Assembly: GCA_020426625.1 (NCBI GenBank) | Contig: JAGQPR010000013.1 | Location: forward strand, 1-39,713 | Source of the DNA: Planctomycetales bacterium | Lineage (GTDB): Bacteria > Planctomycetota > Planctomycetia > Pirellulales > Pirellulaceae | Reading direction: 5' to 3' | DNA: 39,713 bases | Shown here: positions 24,301-32,768 of the stretch, piece by piece | How positions within the stretch are numbered: position 1 is the stretch's first letter | Layout: each line of letters starts with the position of its first letter | Program-made: the position numbers and the translations under genes | The notes under the pieces: generated by a model | What the model was told of the DNA's origin: nothing | Databases searched by the model: none | The model's input: only the letters and a program-made list of their open reading frames with translations

Positions 24301-26793
24301 CTCGGCCAGTTCCTCCAGGACGAATGCCACGCGTGGATTGTCTGCGTGCAGTAGATTGTCTGCCGTGCCTGCGAGCAATCCAATAGACTCACTCGCAGCT
24401 CCTGCCAAGCGGAGCAGCTCGCGCTGGCTGTAAGCGCTAGCAGCTGGCAGCCCGGGGTCCAACTGAGTAACGGAATCTAACACGGACAAGGCAATGTGCA
24501 ACGAGGCCGCATTGTGTACAAGGAGATCTGCGCTGAGCTTGCCTTGTTCCCTCTCTAGTTGCGCCATTTGTGTAGCGATGACGCTCGCCGCATAGCGCAG
24601 CCGCTCAGCGGACTCCTCGCGCAGGTGGACCATTTCGTCCAACATGCACTGCTGAACCTCCTTCAACTGCATGGCGATGACCTGCTGCCTGCGGGCTAAT
24701 GTTATGAGAGTGGAGCTGTCGGCACCCATGTCGCTTTGCAATTGCGACTGCTGCGCGAAAACTATCGCAAGTTTTGCAGCCAGGAATTGCATCACATCGT
24801 AGCTGACGAGTGTTCTAAAATGGGCGGAGATGTTGCCAGCATCGGCCGCCACACTGTCCGAGCCAACTTCACCGGCTGCGTCAATTAGTTGACGCATCTT
24901 GCTGGTTAGAGCGTTGCCAAGCTCTCCGAGTTGCAGTTTGTGCAATTGGTCGGACGACAGTGAAGCCGTTTGTTCAACCAGCCCAACCAATTGTTTGATG
25001 TCCTTCTCCGAGCTGAAAACAATCTCACGTCGCAGCCCTGGAGCATCGTTACCAAGTTCCGCATAATTCGTCAACTTGGTTGCCAGTTCCTCGAGGCGCT
25101 GGGCAATTTGCAGCCTCAACTGGACAGCCTGGTCTACGCCGAAATCCACACTGCCGTCGGCGATTACAATCTCCAATACGTCCGAATTGGTAACTTGCTC
25201 CTTCAAGTCGGTTGCGGACACACGCAGCTCCATGCGATCCCCTGCCCGCAAGTTGAACGGGAGCAGATCCATGGTCCAGTCGTACGTAACGGAGGCAACA
25301 ATCGCTTCCTCTTCTGATGCAATCGCTTCATTCGTTGTGCTCCGGCTATCAACTGCAATATCAACCCAATCGCGTTTGTTGATGCGTACTTGCCCACCGA
25401 TGCGAGTAGATGTTTCATCTCGCACCAGCAGGCTGAGCGACACTTGGTCACTTGCATTGGCAATCAGCGTTGTGTGTGTCGGAGCAAGCCAACGAACGGA
25501 GGGTGGCACGTCAGTCAGACCGCGGATCGCATACTTGCGGCTAAACTCGTTGGTCAGCCCATGGGGGTTGAGTAAGTGGACCCGGAATTCGCGATCTCTG
25601 TCGACAGGCAGCTCAAGCGCCCACAAACCTGTTGCTGTTTCAAATTCCAGTTCGGATATCGCGTTTTCTTCTTCCTTCAGGTCCCTAGCAGGATCGGGAT
25701 CGTCTGTGGTGTTTGACCAATACAATGCCGCTCGGACAACAGGTTCCTCGACCTGGATCTGGATTTGCACGCGACTACCCATCAGCGCCCGAATTTCAAC
25801 TGCGGAAAGCGCCTCGCGGTATGCGGACAAATTGGTGTACGCCGGAGGAATTATCGTCGTGATGAATTCGGCAATCTTGGGGCGTGGTTGAGTGTCCAGG
25901 CGATACCAGGGAGTTTGCGCCTGCTGCGCCACCACTCGGTATTCGATCCACGGCTGCTGCGTGCTAAGTAATCCTTGAACATAAACGACACCGCGTTCGG
26001 CGCCGATGTTGAGATCTTGAGCCGATGGTTGATGAAGCATCCTCGACGACTGGTTGGATGAATCAGTTCGCGTCTCCAATTGCGCTTGGCCGTTGAAGTC
26101 TCCGGATATTTTGGCAACGAGGGATACCAAGTCACCTGATGCGACCGTCATCGATTGGGCAACGGGTCGGACAATCTCAATCGCCACGCTGCTGACGCGT
26201 CCCCAATCAAACATGGGTAGCAGAATCCGCGCTGCGCGGTGTGTAAAATGCAGACCAGGCGACACCGATAGTAGGAGAATCAAGCAAGCAAAAGCGCATG
26301 CAAAGTAGAGCGAACGGCGAACGATTCGCCAGGGCAGCATTTGTTCGATATCGACCAACTCCATGGCTTCTTCAACTTGCATTTGCAACTTGGCGATAAA
26401 CGCATAGGAGCCTGCAGTGGTCGGGCCGTTTTCGTCCGACATTTCAACAGCAGGCAACAGCAAACCGCGTAGATTGCGATTCGCTCGCTCGAATTTGCGA
26501 GCTTCGTTGGACAGAGTTCCGCGGGCAAACACTTTTTGCCCCAAGAGACTCAACATCAGCAGCAGCGGCACGTAGAAAACTGCGCATGCCAACCATGGTG
26601 CAGCCGGATGCGCCCACCAGCCATCCAAGAGTAACGCCAAACACAAAGAAATCGTGGCGGTCAGGCAACAACGCCCTAGACCACGAGTCGCCATCAAACG
26701 AATGCGACGGGAACGAAAGGCCGCCAGCTTGCTCCGGGTGACCTCCGGCAACGCTGCGTTCATATGCGACATTTCGTCAAAGGCAATACTCAT
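21379..26793 (-). CDS. Giant membrane-anchored coiled-coil protein (DUF4175-like), 1804 residues
   Basis: ATG 26793 overlaps the stop of the upstream VWA gene as ATGA; an in-frame extension to 26874 lies inside that gene. Three membrane segments are near the N-terminus (about 42-58, 66-85 and 160-178), followed by a region of beta-rich, Ig-like character (about 200-550). A very long helical, Gln/Glu/Ala-rich part with heptad-like patterning (about 580-1650) comes next, then a low-complexity linker and a C-terminal helix ending YRAQIEAYFREL. This layout resembles DUF4175-type proteins of Planctomycetes and Bacteroidota. The bulk should sit outside the cytoplasm, anchored beside the VWA proteins encoded upstream. 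No catalytic motif was found. The single frame is unbroken over 5.4 kb, so the size appears genuine. Confidence 0.85.
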   Translation of the reverse strand: MSIAFDEMSHMNAALPEVTRSKLAAFRSRRIRLMATRGLGRCCLTATISLCLALLLDGWWAHPAAPWLACAVFYVPLLLMLSLLGQKVFARGTLSNEARKFERANRNLRGLLLPAVEMSDENGPTTAGSYAFIAKLQMQVEEAMELVDIEQMLPWRIVRRSLYFACAFACLILLLSVSPGLHFTHRAARILLPMFDWGRVSSVAIEIVRPVAQSMTVASGDLVSLVAKISGDFNGQAQLETRTDSSNQSSRMLHQPSAQDLNIGAERGVVYVQGLLSTQQPWIEYRVVAQQAQTPWYRLDTQPRPKIAEFITTIIPPAYTNLSAYREALSAVEIRALMGSRVQIQIQVEEPVVRAALYWSNTTDDPDPARDLKEEENAISELEFETATGLWALELPVDRDREFRVHLLNPHGLTNEFSRKYAIRGLTDVPPSVRWLAPTHTTLIANASDQVSLSLLVRDETSTRIGGQVRINKRDWVDIAVDSRSTTNEAIASEEEAIVASVTYDWTMDLLPFNLRAGDRMELRVSATDLKEQVTNSDVLEIVIADGSVDFGVDQAVQLRLQIAQRLEELATKLTNYAELGNDAPGLRREIVFSSEKDIKQLVGLVEQTASLSSDQLHKLQLGELGNALTSKMRQLIDAAGEVGSDSVAADAGNISAHFRTLVSYDVMQFLAAKLAIVFAQQSQLQSDMGADSSTLITLARRQQVIAMQLKEVQQCMLDEMVHLREESAERLRYAASVIATQMAQLEREQGKLSADLLVHNAASLHIALSVLDSVTQLDPGLPAASAYSQRELLRLAGAASESIGLLAGTADNLLHADNPRVAFVLEELAERRSIGRSQSSGQDHFASDLGYAKRAVEFCFEQRTAYLAGRMQRELGQIAAAIQVLDGVARLQRGRRLLAEIIEVQNLPQQNRQQVERILGLWDMYTAQIETAVQHLSMPGRQLASVPALLEALLGSERRELLVQLERSERSQPPINSLAATLRKLNELQTSAEQEVETLAQEARAVLAGFAPEIETLAERAAHATRNVGIQSQQLGEAVTRQEIPDLESREQQLEEQLSQLTKPIEDLREALVDHAELQDLLEPAQIAKARNADRALAVVADASAQIEGSLTPWDAQSPPGDQVRRLRYAAQEQMSAAEDLASVASILRGKTIANQDRSPLTANSSSLAGEPNRDQEPQLSDEAPADSTEEGLSADYTLAEQLAELAASDPEQLLEMLEKKLPNDAEMQQELSDIAKVAVRDALNELLVAQDEQQSLAPALEDSAPETKYYKKLLQQDIRLARERYDALLGPLLTEMEWTAKAVGQTERATTILQEIASLAHDFTDAVEVMPDTFSGRWQLASTLWNQLSNTRRMLTDQLGKFAASTEIAPQRSQPEIQLSRRELKDRARRVQQALVREARRIESILAESIQQAESQQRLSPSQLDRLKTETDFTQERQTQLATSTALQAFLRQLQQRRTDAREHTQNLNQWQVDALETANPFGRLGVQLAEQAVEVTKWIENGLQQPPQISMQATASAVASAQLDQEEVASHVARASDLLARAARHEERLRQSNNAQRLERAHLETQRVIEDSIPKATETLVLAGEQAAASNTMRVSVEASRDAMERLTDVLSSIEDVTRQVRQLLEGNSPQTQIAPAANATESPNELPLDSRELAQLLDALDQQLNQPKEPKQGPKDNDANGTTSSQGEGSPAPPIAEAAEQLAHRMSQNRQPASDPATSDLGMATDSPATEVKPQPAVHVQIVDVNRLGREWGELREQAPTELFQGRRDAMPASYRAQIEAYFRELGRHQLASPSTTENP

Positions 26794-29183
26794 ACTAGCC
26801 CCGCTCGTTTTCGCAAGATCCACTCCATCGTAAGCAGAGTTAGGGCTGGCAAAAACCACATGTAGGATTGCCAAATTGCTACTGATCGATTTTCCAAGCG
26901 AATACCGGAAACCGGTCGTAGCTGCTGCGCAAGTTGTGACAAGTCGTTTTCGGAGTAGTACTTTCCACCAGTCGCCTGTGCCAAATCGGTCAGCAATTTT
27001 CTATTGCAAGTCAAATCTAGCAGCTCGCGCCGATGTTCGCTGGTCACAACCAGCTCTGTTTCAATGTTCAGCGCTTCCTGAGGGTAATCTTCCGCAAGCA
27101 ATCTCACTCGGTAGTGTCCCTCGGGAAGATTTGACGCAATCGCCGAATAGGTACCTGGCAAATCCGTGTGTTCGATCAATGCAATCTTGGTTTCCAGTTG
27201 TGCATCGCTTGCGAGAACAACCATTACCGATTTTCCGCTGGCGGGATCACCGGACATGTCCTTCAGCTGTGAAAGCAACTCCACGGGATGTCCTGGCAGG
27301 ACTTGGGCAGCTCCCGTGTCCAAAGATACAAACTCGTTCTTGACCGCCATGGGACGCCGCTGTACCCAACGCGCCAGCTGGCTCCAAAGTCGTTGATGTA
27401 CCGTATCAGCAGCCTTGAACCGCCACCGCCAGGTTTCATCCGTAGCGCAATACAGCACGCGACCCGCACCGTAGCGTCGGGTGACAAGTAGCGGAGTGGT
27501 CTCAACGTCACTTATTGCGTCGATCAACGTTTCCGCACCCGGCAGCGCTTTCACTCGAGCAACAAAATTCAGAGGTTCCAGCTGACTCCACTGGCGCAAG
27601 TTGCTCGCGTCGTCCTTGATCACGTTCATGTCATTGCTGTTAAGGCTGGTGTCGATTCGCAGCGCCTGAAGACGCATTCCCACTTCGGTAAGCGCTACTC
27701 GCTTGGGCAATGATTCGACAGCGGTTACCACAGTATCTGATTTGCCTAACCATTGGACTGGCAACAGATCGCCAATCAAGTCGCTTGCAGAAGCTCGCAA
27801 CTGACGACGGGCGCCATCCAACAGCACCAGCCCGCCACCCTTCTCGACAAACTCATGCAACCAGTTTACATCCTGAGATTCCAGGTTTTTGCAGTCGATA
27901 TCACCCAGGATCATCAATTCAAACGCATCAATTTGTTCATTTGACAAACCCAATGGCAACGGTAACCTCGCCGTCAGTTGGCTTGATGATTGATGTAAAA
28001 TGTGAGATTCTATTTCCCAGGCTGGATCGCGGGAGAACATGTTTCTAAGATAGCGGCTCTCCCATCGACTGCGTCCGTCCACAAACAGTACGCGCGAACG
28101 TTGGGCGATGACCGCCAAATTGGATACCAGGCGATTGTTCGTCACGCATGGCTCACGCGCCGCGGAAGTCAGCTGTGCATGCAACGCGACCGGGTAGCGA
28201 GAATACTCTCCACCTTGTTCCGAGTTGGTAAGAACGTGTTTGATTTCCGCAATCGCGATTTCAAAATCGATTTTTCTCCGGTCTGACTCCGTAGACAACA
28301 GTTGTTGCTGCCAAAGGACGTTGGCATTTCCTACGTCGTCTTGGCTACCGATCGTTGCCGTATATCTCGTGCCGGCTGGGATTCTCTCCTGAATCAACAG
28401 GGCTCCCCGTAGTGTATCGGCCTGGAACACGCTCTGTGGATGTTGCAAGTCGACCACGGCCAGATCCACAGGGGAGCTCTCGGCACCGAAACCAACCGTA
28501 AAGAGTTGGATGTTTCGGTTGGCTAAATCCTCGGCAGCTGTCAGCGCGTCACGGCCTGCGTTTGATTGACCGTCGCTTAGTAGGACAACGTACTCAGACG
28601 CAATGGAGTGCTCTTCTGACGAGTTGCTGTTGGCCATTGCGGAAGATATCGCATCCCCTAAGGGAGATCGTTTGAACCACTGCTCTGGCATCCAATTGGC
28701 GGGCAAGCCTATAGATCTTGACAACGGCAGCGCACTGGGGTCCAGCGGAGTGGACTGCCACAGCGCTTGTTGTGGATTGCTGCTGGTAACGACACGTATC
28801 GACATTTTGTTCTTTAATTCTTCGAGCCAGCTTTGATCGGAAATCATTCCATCGACGGCTCGGGCATAGCGTGATCCTTCGCTAGGGTAATGCTCCGAGC
28901 TTTCATTCTCCTGAAGCTCGTCCCTCAGCGACATACTTTGCGAATCGTCCAGAATAATCGTGAGATTGGCCGGGGTGCCCCGCCATCGCTGGGTTTCCCA
29001 AATCGGTTGGCTAAGGGTCATTGCGACTAGAAAGATGGCCATGCTGCGCAGCAAGATGATGCAGTATCCCAACTGGATTTTTTGCTGGCCAAACTGGCGA
29101 CGATAAAGTACCGCCGCAAGTAGTGATAGTCCGGTAGCGACGAGCAACCAAGTTGGCCAGTTGCCAAGAAATTGCACGGACAT
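26790..29183 (-). CDS. Membrane VWA-domain protein with glutamine-amidotransferase-like region
   Basis: A 797-residue protein starting at ATG 29183, one base overlapping the previous stop (TAATG). Two membrane segments (about 11-27 and 41-58) precede a VWA domain with an intact MIDAS motif DDSQSM (Asp 79, Ser 81, Ser 83) and later LLSDGQSNAG (200-209). A middle section (about 362-470; VLFVDGRSRWESRYL, and FELMILGDID...GGGLVLLDGAR) resembles the class I glutamine amidotransferase fold but without a G-x-C-x-G nucleophile. A beta-rich region and a C-terminal membrane helix (about 770-790) close the protein. By analogy with BatA/BatB proteins it would be a metal-dependent adhesion module in the membrane, working with the other operon products and an unseen MoxR ATPase. 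Confidence 0.85.
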   Translation of the reverse strand: MSVQFLGNWPTWLLVATGLSLLAAVLYRRQFGQQKIQLGYCIILLRSMAIFLVAMTLSQPIWETQRWRGTPANLTIILDDSQSMSLRDELQENESSEHYPSEGSRYARAVDGMISDQSWLEELKNKMSIRVVTSSNPQQALWQSTPLDPSALPLSRSIGLPANWMPEQWFKRSPLGDAISSAMANSNSSEEHSIASEYVVLLSDGQSNAGRDALTAAEDLANRNIQLFTVGFGAESSPVDLAVVDLQHPQSVFQADTLRGALLIQERIPAGTRYTATIGSQDDVGNANVLWQQQLLSTESDRRKIDFEIAIAEIKHVLTNSEQGGEYSRYPVALHAQLTSAAREPCVTNNRLVSNLAVIAQRSRVLFVDGRSRWESRYLRNMFSRDPAWEIESHILHQSSSQLTARLPLPLGLSNEQIDAFELMILGDIDCKNLESQDVNWLHEFVEKGGGLVLLDGARRQLRASASDLIGDLLPVQWLGKSDTVVTAVESLPKRVALTEVGMRLQALRIDTSLNSNDMNVIKDDASNLRQWSQLEPLNFVARVKALPGAETLIDAISDVETTPLLVTRRYGAGRVLYCATDETWRWRFKAADTVHQRLWSQLARWVQRRPMAVKNEFVSLDTGAAQVLPGHPVELLSQLKDMSGDPASGKSVMVVLASDAQLETKIALIEHTDLPGTYSAIASNLPEGHYRVRLLAEDYPQEALNIETELVVTSEHRRELLDLTCNRKLLTDLAQATGGKYYSENDLSQLAQQLRPVSGIRLENRSVAIWQSYMWFLPALTLLTMEWILRKRAGLV

Positions 29184-31444
29184 TAGCCACTGTCTCCTCG
29201 GTCGATTCGCCCAGCCAGTAGCATTTCAGCAAATAGCAGGCCAAGTAGAGCTACCACGCAAGCTGGCCAAATCTCCTTGCCCTCCCGCTGCAATAGTTGC
29301 CAGGTCAGTAATTCATCAACCGAGCGGACAAACGTGGCGTTCAACTGCTCGGCCACCGATTCAACCTGAGAATCATTCAGCCGCGACAATTCCGATTCAG
29401 CGGGATCATTGGAGACAGCCAGAAGCGGTGGAATCGATGCATGCGACGAATCTAACTGAGTCACCTTGTAAACTCCACCCGGCAGTGTCAACGGCACGAT
29501 GCTTGACGACTGACCGCTGTCGAGCAGGAGCGTATGCGCTTTGTCCCCCGCCCCGATTTGATTGAAGACCAAATTCAAGGGTAGTGACTGGTCCACAGAA
29601 ACTGGTCGCGAGATGCGAATGGTTTCGCCACAAATAACATTGTAAGCATCGCTGTGCCAACGTACTGCACTGAGTACGATACTCTGTACCAACGGCAGGA
29701 AAACAGGCGTAAGTGGCCAATCGGACCACTCCTCCGACAATCCGAGTCCACATTGCACTACATTGCCTTTGCCAGCGCGATGCATGGCCGCTAGCGTTTC
29801 CCCACTGGATAGTCGTAACAGTTCTCGGACTGGTGAACCTGTAGAGGACTCGCTTGCCAAGCTGGAAACCAAGTCGGTCCACCGCTTGAGATGCACTGCA
29901 CCCAAATCCCTTTCCAACGAGGCGATTTCCTGTTGGAAAGGTGATCGCAACTCACTTACGGAGGGCATCAGAATTGTGGGAGCCGCTGCGGTTGCCAAAT
30001 CTCGGTTACTCTCGGAAAGCTGGCTGGTATCGATGTCTTGCCGACGGACGTTGCCGAATCGCAATGGCAACAAGTTATTATTGTTAACCCAGTTGTCGTT
30101 GTACCACGTTGCATCTAGGTCCGGTCCAGAGAAGACAACCAGCCCTCCTCCATCAGTCACGAATGCTTCGATTGCGCTCGCAGCTGCCGACGAAAGCGCT
30201 GGGGCGGCAACCAAGACCAATGCATCCTGTTGCTGCAGCGAACGAATATCCAAATGTTTCGCAACAATTGCATTTACGCGAAAGTGATTGCGAAATGCAT
30301 CCCGGCCAACGTAGGGAGCCAGAGCTAATTGCAGATACTGAGCTTCAGCAAGTGATTGAGCTTCAGGATTTTGAGCAGGGTTCGTCTGCGTGATTGTCCC
30401 TGCTGACGATATCAGGACGCGAAGCGGCTCAAAAACTTGTACTATTTCACTCGCTTGATTGTCAGCCGACAACGCATCGTTATGCATCAAGGAACAAACA
30501 ATATGGTGCCAGGCGGGGTCAGCAAACGTGCACGCGAAATCGAGTTGTTGAGCGCTGCCAGCAGCCAAGTCGACGGTACGACTCTCCACGGCATCGCCAT
30601 CGACAGAAAAGGTCACATAAACCGTTGTTGCACTTGTGCTGTGGTTTCGCACAATCGGCTGTGCGTGATAGATGTCGTGGATGAAAACGGCCGATTGCGG
30701 TCGGGGCGGCATGTGTATAGATACATTCCGTCGCGTGTTAACCGTGTTGTCCTGTGGGTCAGCTCGCAGCAGAAGCAGTTGAAGGGAACTCGATCGCTCC
30801 TGCAGTAAACTGCGTAGCGAATCGTAGGCAGCTGCCAACGGCGACCAATCTGCAGCTTGAAAATCGCTGATAACGACGACCTGCCGCATTCCCGCTTCGG
30901 AAGGATCCTGCGTGCGGATGGCGGATTCCACAGCAGCTAACACAGAACGTTGGCTCCCAAAGGCTTGAATGCCATTCAATGATTCAGCGAAGCTTTGCTG
31001 GTTTGCTACCGAACTCGCGTTGTCTGCTGTTTGAGTCGTATGCAATGCGAGTGTCGCGGAGGGCTGCGCCGTAACGATATTGCTCGCAGTTTTCTTTGCC
31101 TGTTCAAGCACTGTCGTGTCTGAGTCATTCGTGCATAACATCGATAGGCTATTGTCGATTACGAATTGAATCGAATCTTGTCCGCTGTATCCTGGCACTC
31201 GAAAACGGGTCAAGACAGGACGAGCCAACGCAATGGCAAATACAATGGGAATCAGGATGCGCAGCAGCAAAAGCAACCAAGAATCCCACTGCACGCGTCG
31301 CGATGAGAGTGCTGGCTGTAGCGCAAGCAAGTGCATGGCGCCCCACTGGACCGTCTTAGGGCGAGCACGAGACAACAGGTGAATAACCAGCGGTATTAGA
31401 GCTGCCGATGCCCCACCCAGCAAAATTGTGTTTAAGAAGTTCAT
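29183..31444 (-). CDS. BatA-like membrane VWA-domain protein
   Basis: A 753-residue protein. The N-terminal 80 residues match the BatA/aerotolerance-regulator N-terminal domain: LIPLVIHLLSRARPKTVQWGAM, then a second membrane segment LLLLRILIPIVFAIALARP. A VWA domain follows, with MIDAS DNSLSM (Asp 97, Ser 99, Ser 101) and VVVISDFQAADW (189-200). A region at about 406-444 (ALVLVAAPAL...FVTDGGGLVVFSGP) resembles a glutamine-amidotransferase fold without the catalytic cysteine. A final membrane helix lies near 728-747. The overall layout repeats that of the next gene, so the two are probably old duplicates. It lies 150 bases downstream of the DUF58 gene. Confidence 0.88.
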   Translation of the reverse strand: MNFLNTILLGGASAALIPLVIHLLSRARPKTVQWGAMHLLALQPALSSRRVQWDSWLLLLLRILIPIVFAIALARPVLTRFRVPGYSGQDSIQFVIDNSLSMLCTNDSDTTVLEQAKKTASNIVTAQPSATLALHTTQTADNASSVANQQSFAESLNGIQAFGSQRSVLAAVESAIRTQDPSEAGMRQVVVISDFQAADWSPLAAAYDSLRSLLQERSSSLQLLLLRADPQDNTVNTRRNVSIHMPPRPQSAVFIHDIYHAQPIVRNHSTSATTVYVTFSVDGDAVESRTVDLAAGSAQQLDFACTFADPAWHHIVCSLMHNDALSADNQASEIVQVFEPLRVLISSAGTITQTNPAQNPEAQSLAEAQYLQLALAPYVGRDAFRNHFRVNAIVAKHLDIRSLQQQDALVLVAAPALSSAAASAIEAFVTDGGGLVVFSGPDLDATWYNDNWVNNNNLLPLRFGNVRRQDIDTSQLSESNRDLATAAAPTILMPSVSELRSPFQQEIASLERDLGAVHLKRWTDLVSSLASESSTGSPVRELLRLSSGETLAAMHRAGKGNVVQCGLGLSEEWSDWPLTPVFLPLVQSIVLSAVRWHSDAYNVICGETIRISRPVSVDQSLPLNLVFNQIGAGDKAHTLLLDSGQSSSIVPLTLPGGVYKVTQLDSSHASIPPLLAVSNDPAESELSRLNDSQVESVAEQLNATFVRSVDELLTWQLLQREGKEIWPACVVALLGLLFAEMLLAGRIDRGDSG

Positions 31445-31594
31445 GTTCCGTTGCGTGGTGTACTATTCTTTTCCTCGGTACAGAATGAGGCTTGCGCAAT
31501 AATGGCCTGCTTGACCAGAGCATCACAACTGGGCGCGACCTGTGTACCACCAAATTCCACATCCCGCCATTTTCAATGCACAAGAAACCGTATC

Positions 31595-32521
31595 CTAACG
31601 CGCCGTCCCCCGCATTCGTCGCTTGCCAGGATTCCCTCGACGCACTAGATAATTCGCGAGTATTTCTGCTTGGGGTTGATCGGAAATGCATTCTAGGCAA
31701 TCAATACCCTCTGCTGCAAACGTTTCCGCCAGACGGCTGCGAAACTCTGCCAACCTTTCCAAATAGGCTCGCCGCACTGCGATTGGATCCAATACGTGGG
31801 CCTCGTTTGCCGACTCTAACGATTGAAATTGCGTTAATCTCCGGAACGGAAAATCCAATTCGTCGGGGTCCCAAACCTGAAAGACGACTACCTCGCATTG
31901 ACGACGACGCAGATGTTGCAAAGAGCTTAGCAACTGCGGCGAATCCTCGAATAGGTCCGATACCAGGAACACTAAACCGCGTTTAGGCATCCTTGGTGTT
32001 AACTGATGCACTACGTTGTGAAGCTGCGAATTCCCTGCAGGCTGACTCTTGACCAACGCCGCGCACAGTGTCGACAAATGCGAGGGATGGCTGCGCGCTG
32101 CCATGAACTCCCGAAGCTGGGCATCGTATAGAGCCAAGCCCACCGAATCCTGTTGCGAGATCAGCAACGTTGCCAGACAGGCCGCCAGACGCACGGCATA
32201 CTGATGCTTGGTGATCTGGCTCCGAGTTCCGGAGTACTTCATCGACCCGCTTTGATCGACCAGTATTATTGCCCGTAGATTGGTTTCATCTTCGTACTGG
32301 CGAACATACAACCGATCCGTCTTGCCGTAGAGATTCCAATCCAGCGAGCGAATTTCGTCTCCGCGAACGTAGGGCCGATGCTCGCGAAATTCTGCACTAG
32401 TTCCCTTGTGCGGCGATCGATGCATGCCAGTGTGCACGCTTTCCACAACTTTGCGGGCAAGGATCTGCAATCGCAACAAAGATTCACGATCTGCGGGAGA
32501 TAGGAGCGGCAAGCTGGACAT
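31595..32521 (-). CDS. DUF58 (VWA-like) protein, first gene of the VWA operon
   Basis: A 308-residue soluble protein with the DUF58 signature EFREHRPYVRGDEIRSLDWN (45-64) and YVRQYEDE. A VWA-like segment carries the MIDAS motif VDQSGSM (Asp 89, Ser 91, Ser 93) and later LVFLVSDLFED. DUF58 proteins are encoded beside MoxR AAA+ ATPases and VWA membrane proteins, and are thought to serve as adaptors for metal-dependent assembly or chaperone complexes. Here the gene is the first of its operon: no MoxR gene lies upstream, and the next gene upstream is on the other strand. No strong ribosome binding site precedes ATG 32521. Confidence 0.92.
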   Translation of the reverse strand: MSSLPLLSPADRESLLRLQILARKVVESVHTGMHRSPHKGTSAEFREHRPYVRGDEIRSLDWNLYGKTDRLYVRQYEDETNLRAIILVDQSGSMKYSGTRSQITKHQYAVRLAACLATLLISQQDSVGLALYDAQLREFMAARSHPSHLSTLCAALVKSQPAGNSQLHNVVHQLTPRMPKRGLVFLVSDLFEDSPQLLSSLQHLRRRQCEVVVFQVWDPDELDFPFRRLTQFQSLESANEAHVLDPIAVRRAYLERLAEFRSRLAETFAAEGIDCLECISDQPQAEILANYLVRRGNPGKRRMRGTAR

Positions 32522-32605
32522 GGCAAGTGGTGGAAGTGATGCGATGTTTGGTCGGTGGAAAGTTCGGCAAGAACAAGATGTGCAATTCGTTATCTTGGTG
32601 GGTCA

Positions 32606-32628
32606 TACCGGGTTTCGTTACCGGGTTT
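32606..32628. repeat. Short direct repeat upstream of the DUF58 operon
   Basis: TACCGGGTTT occurs at 32606-32615 and again at 32619-32628, a 13-base period, about 85-110 bases upstream of the DUF58 start. It could be an activator or repressor site, but two 10-base copies alone do not prove it. Confidence 0.3.
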
Positions 32629-32768
32629 TAACGCCGAAACAAATTGCTGAGTCATCGCATTGTACCAGCTGGTATCTACAATACTTGGATCAAGCGTTGG
32701 CCAGGTTGTTGCAGAAGGTGGTGTAGCTTTCTACCGGCCCCCTTGATAACGCGATTTAGGTGTCCGAA

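Noticed and set aside
25076-25891. 271-codon plus-strand open frame inside the giant gene
   Set aside because: Antisense to an uninterrupted 5.4-kb gene; the product is Ser/Arg/Thr-rich with no recognisable domain, as expected from the reverse strand of a Glu/Gln/Ala-rich gene.
29763-30287. 174-codon plus-strand open frame inside the BatA-like gene
   Set aside because: Antisense shadow with no ribosome binding site and no known motif.
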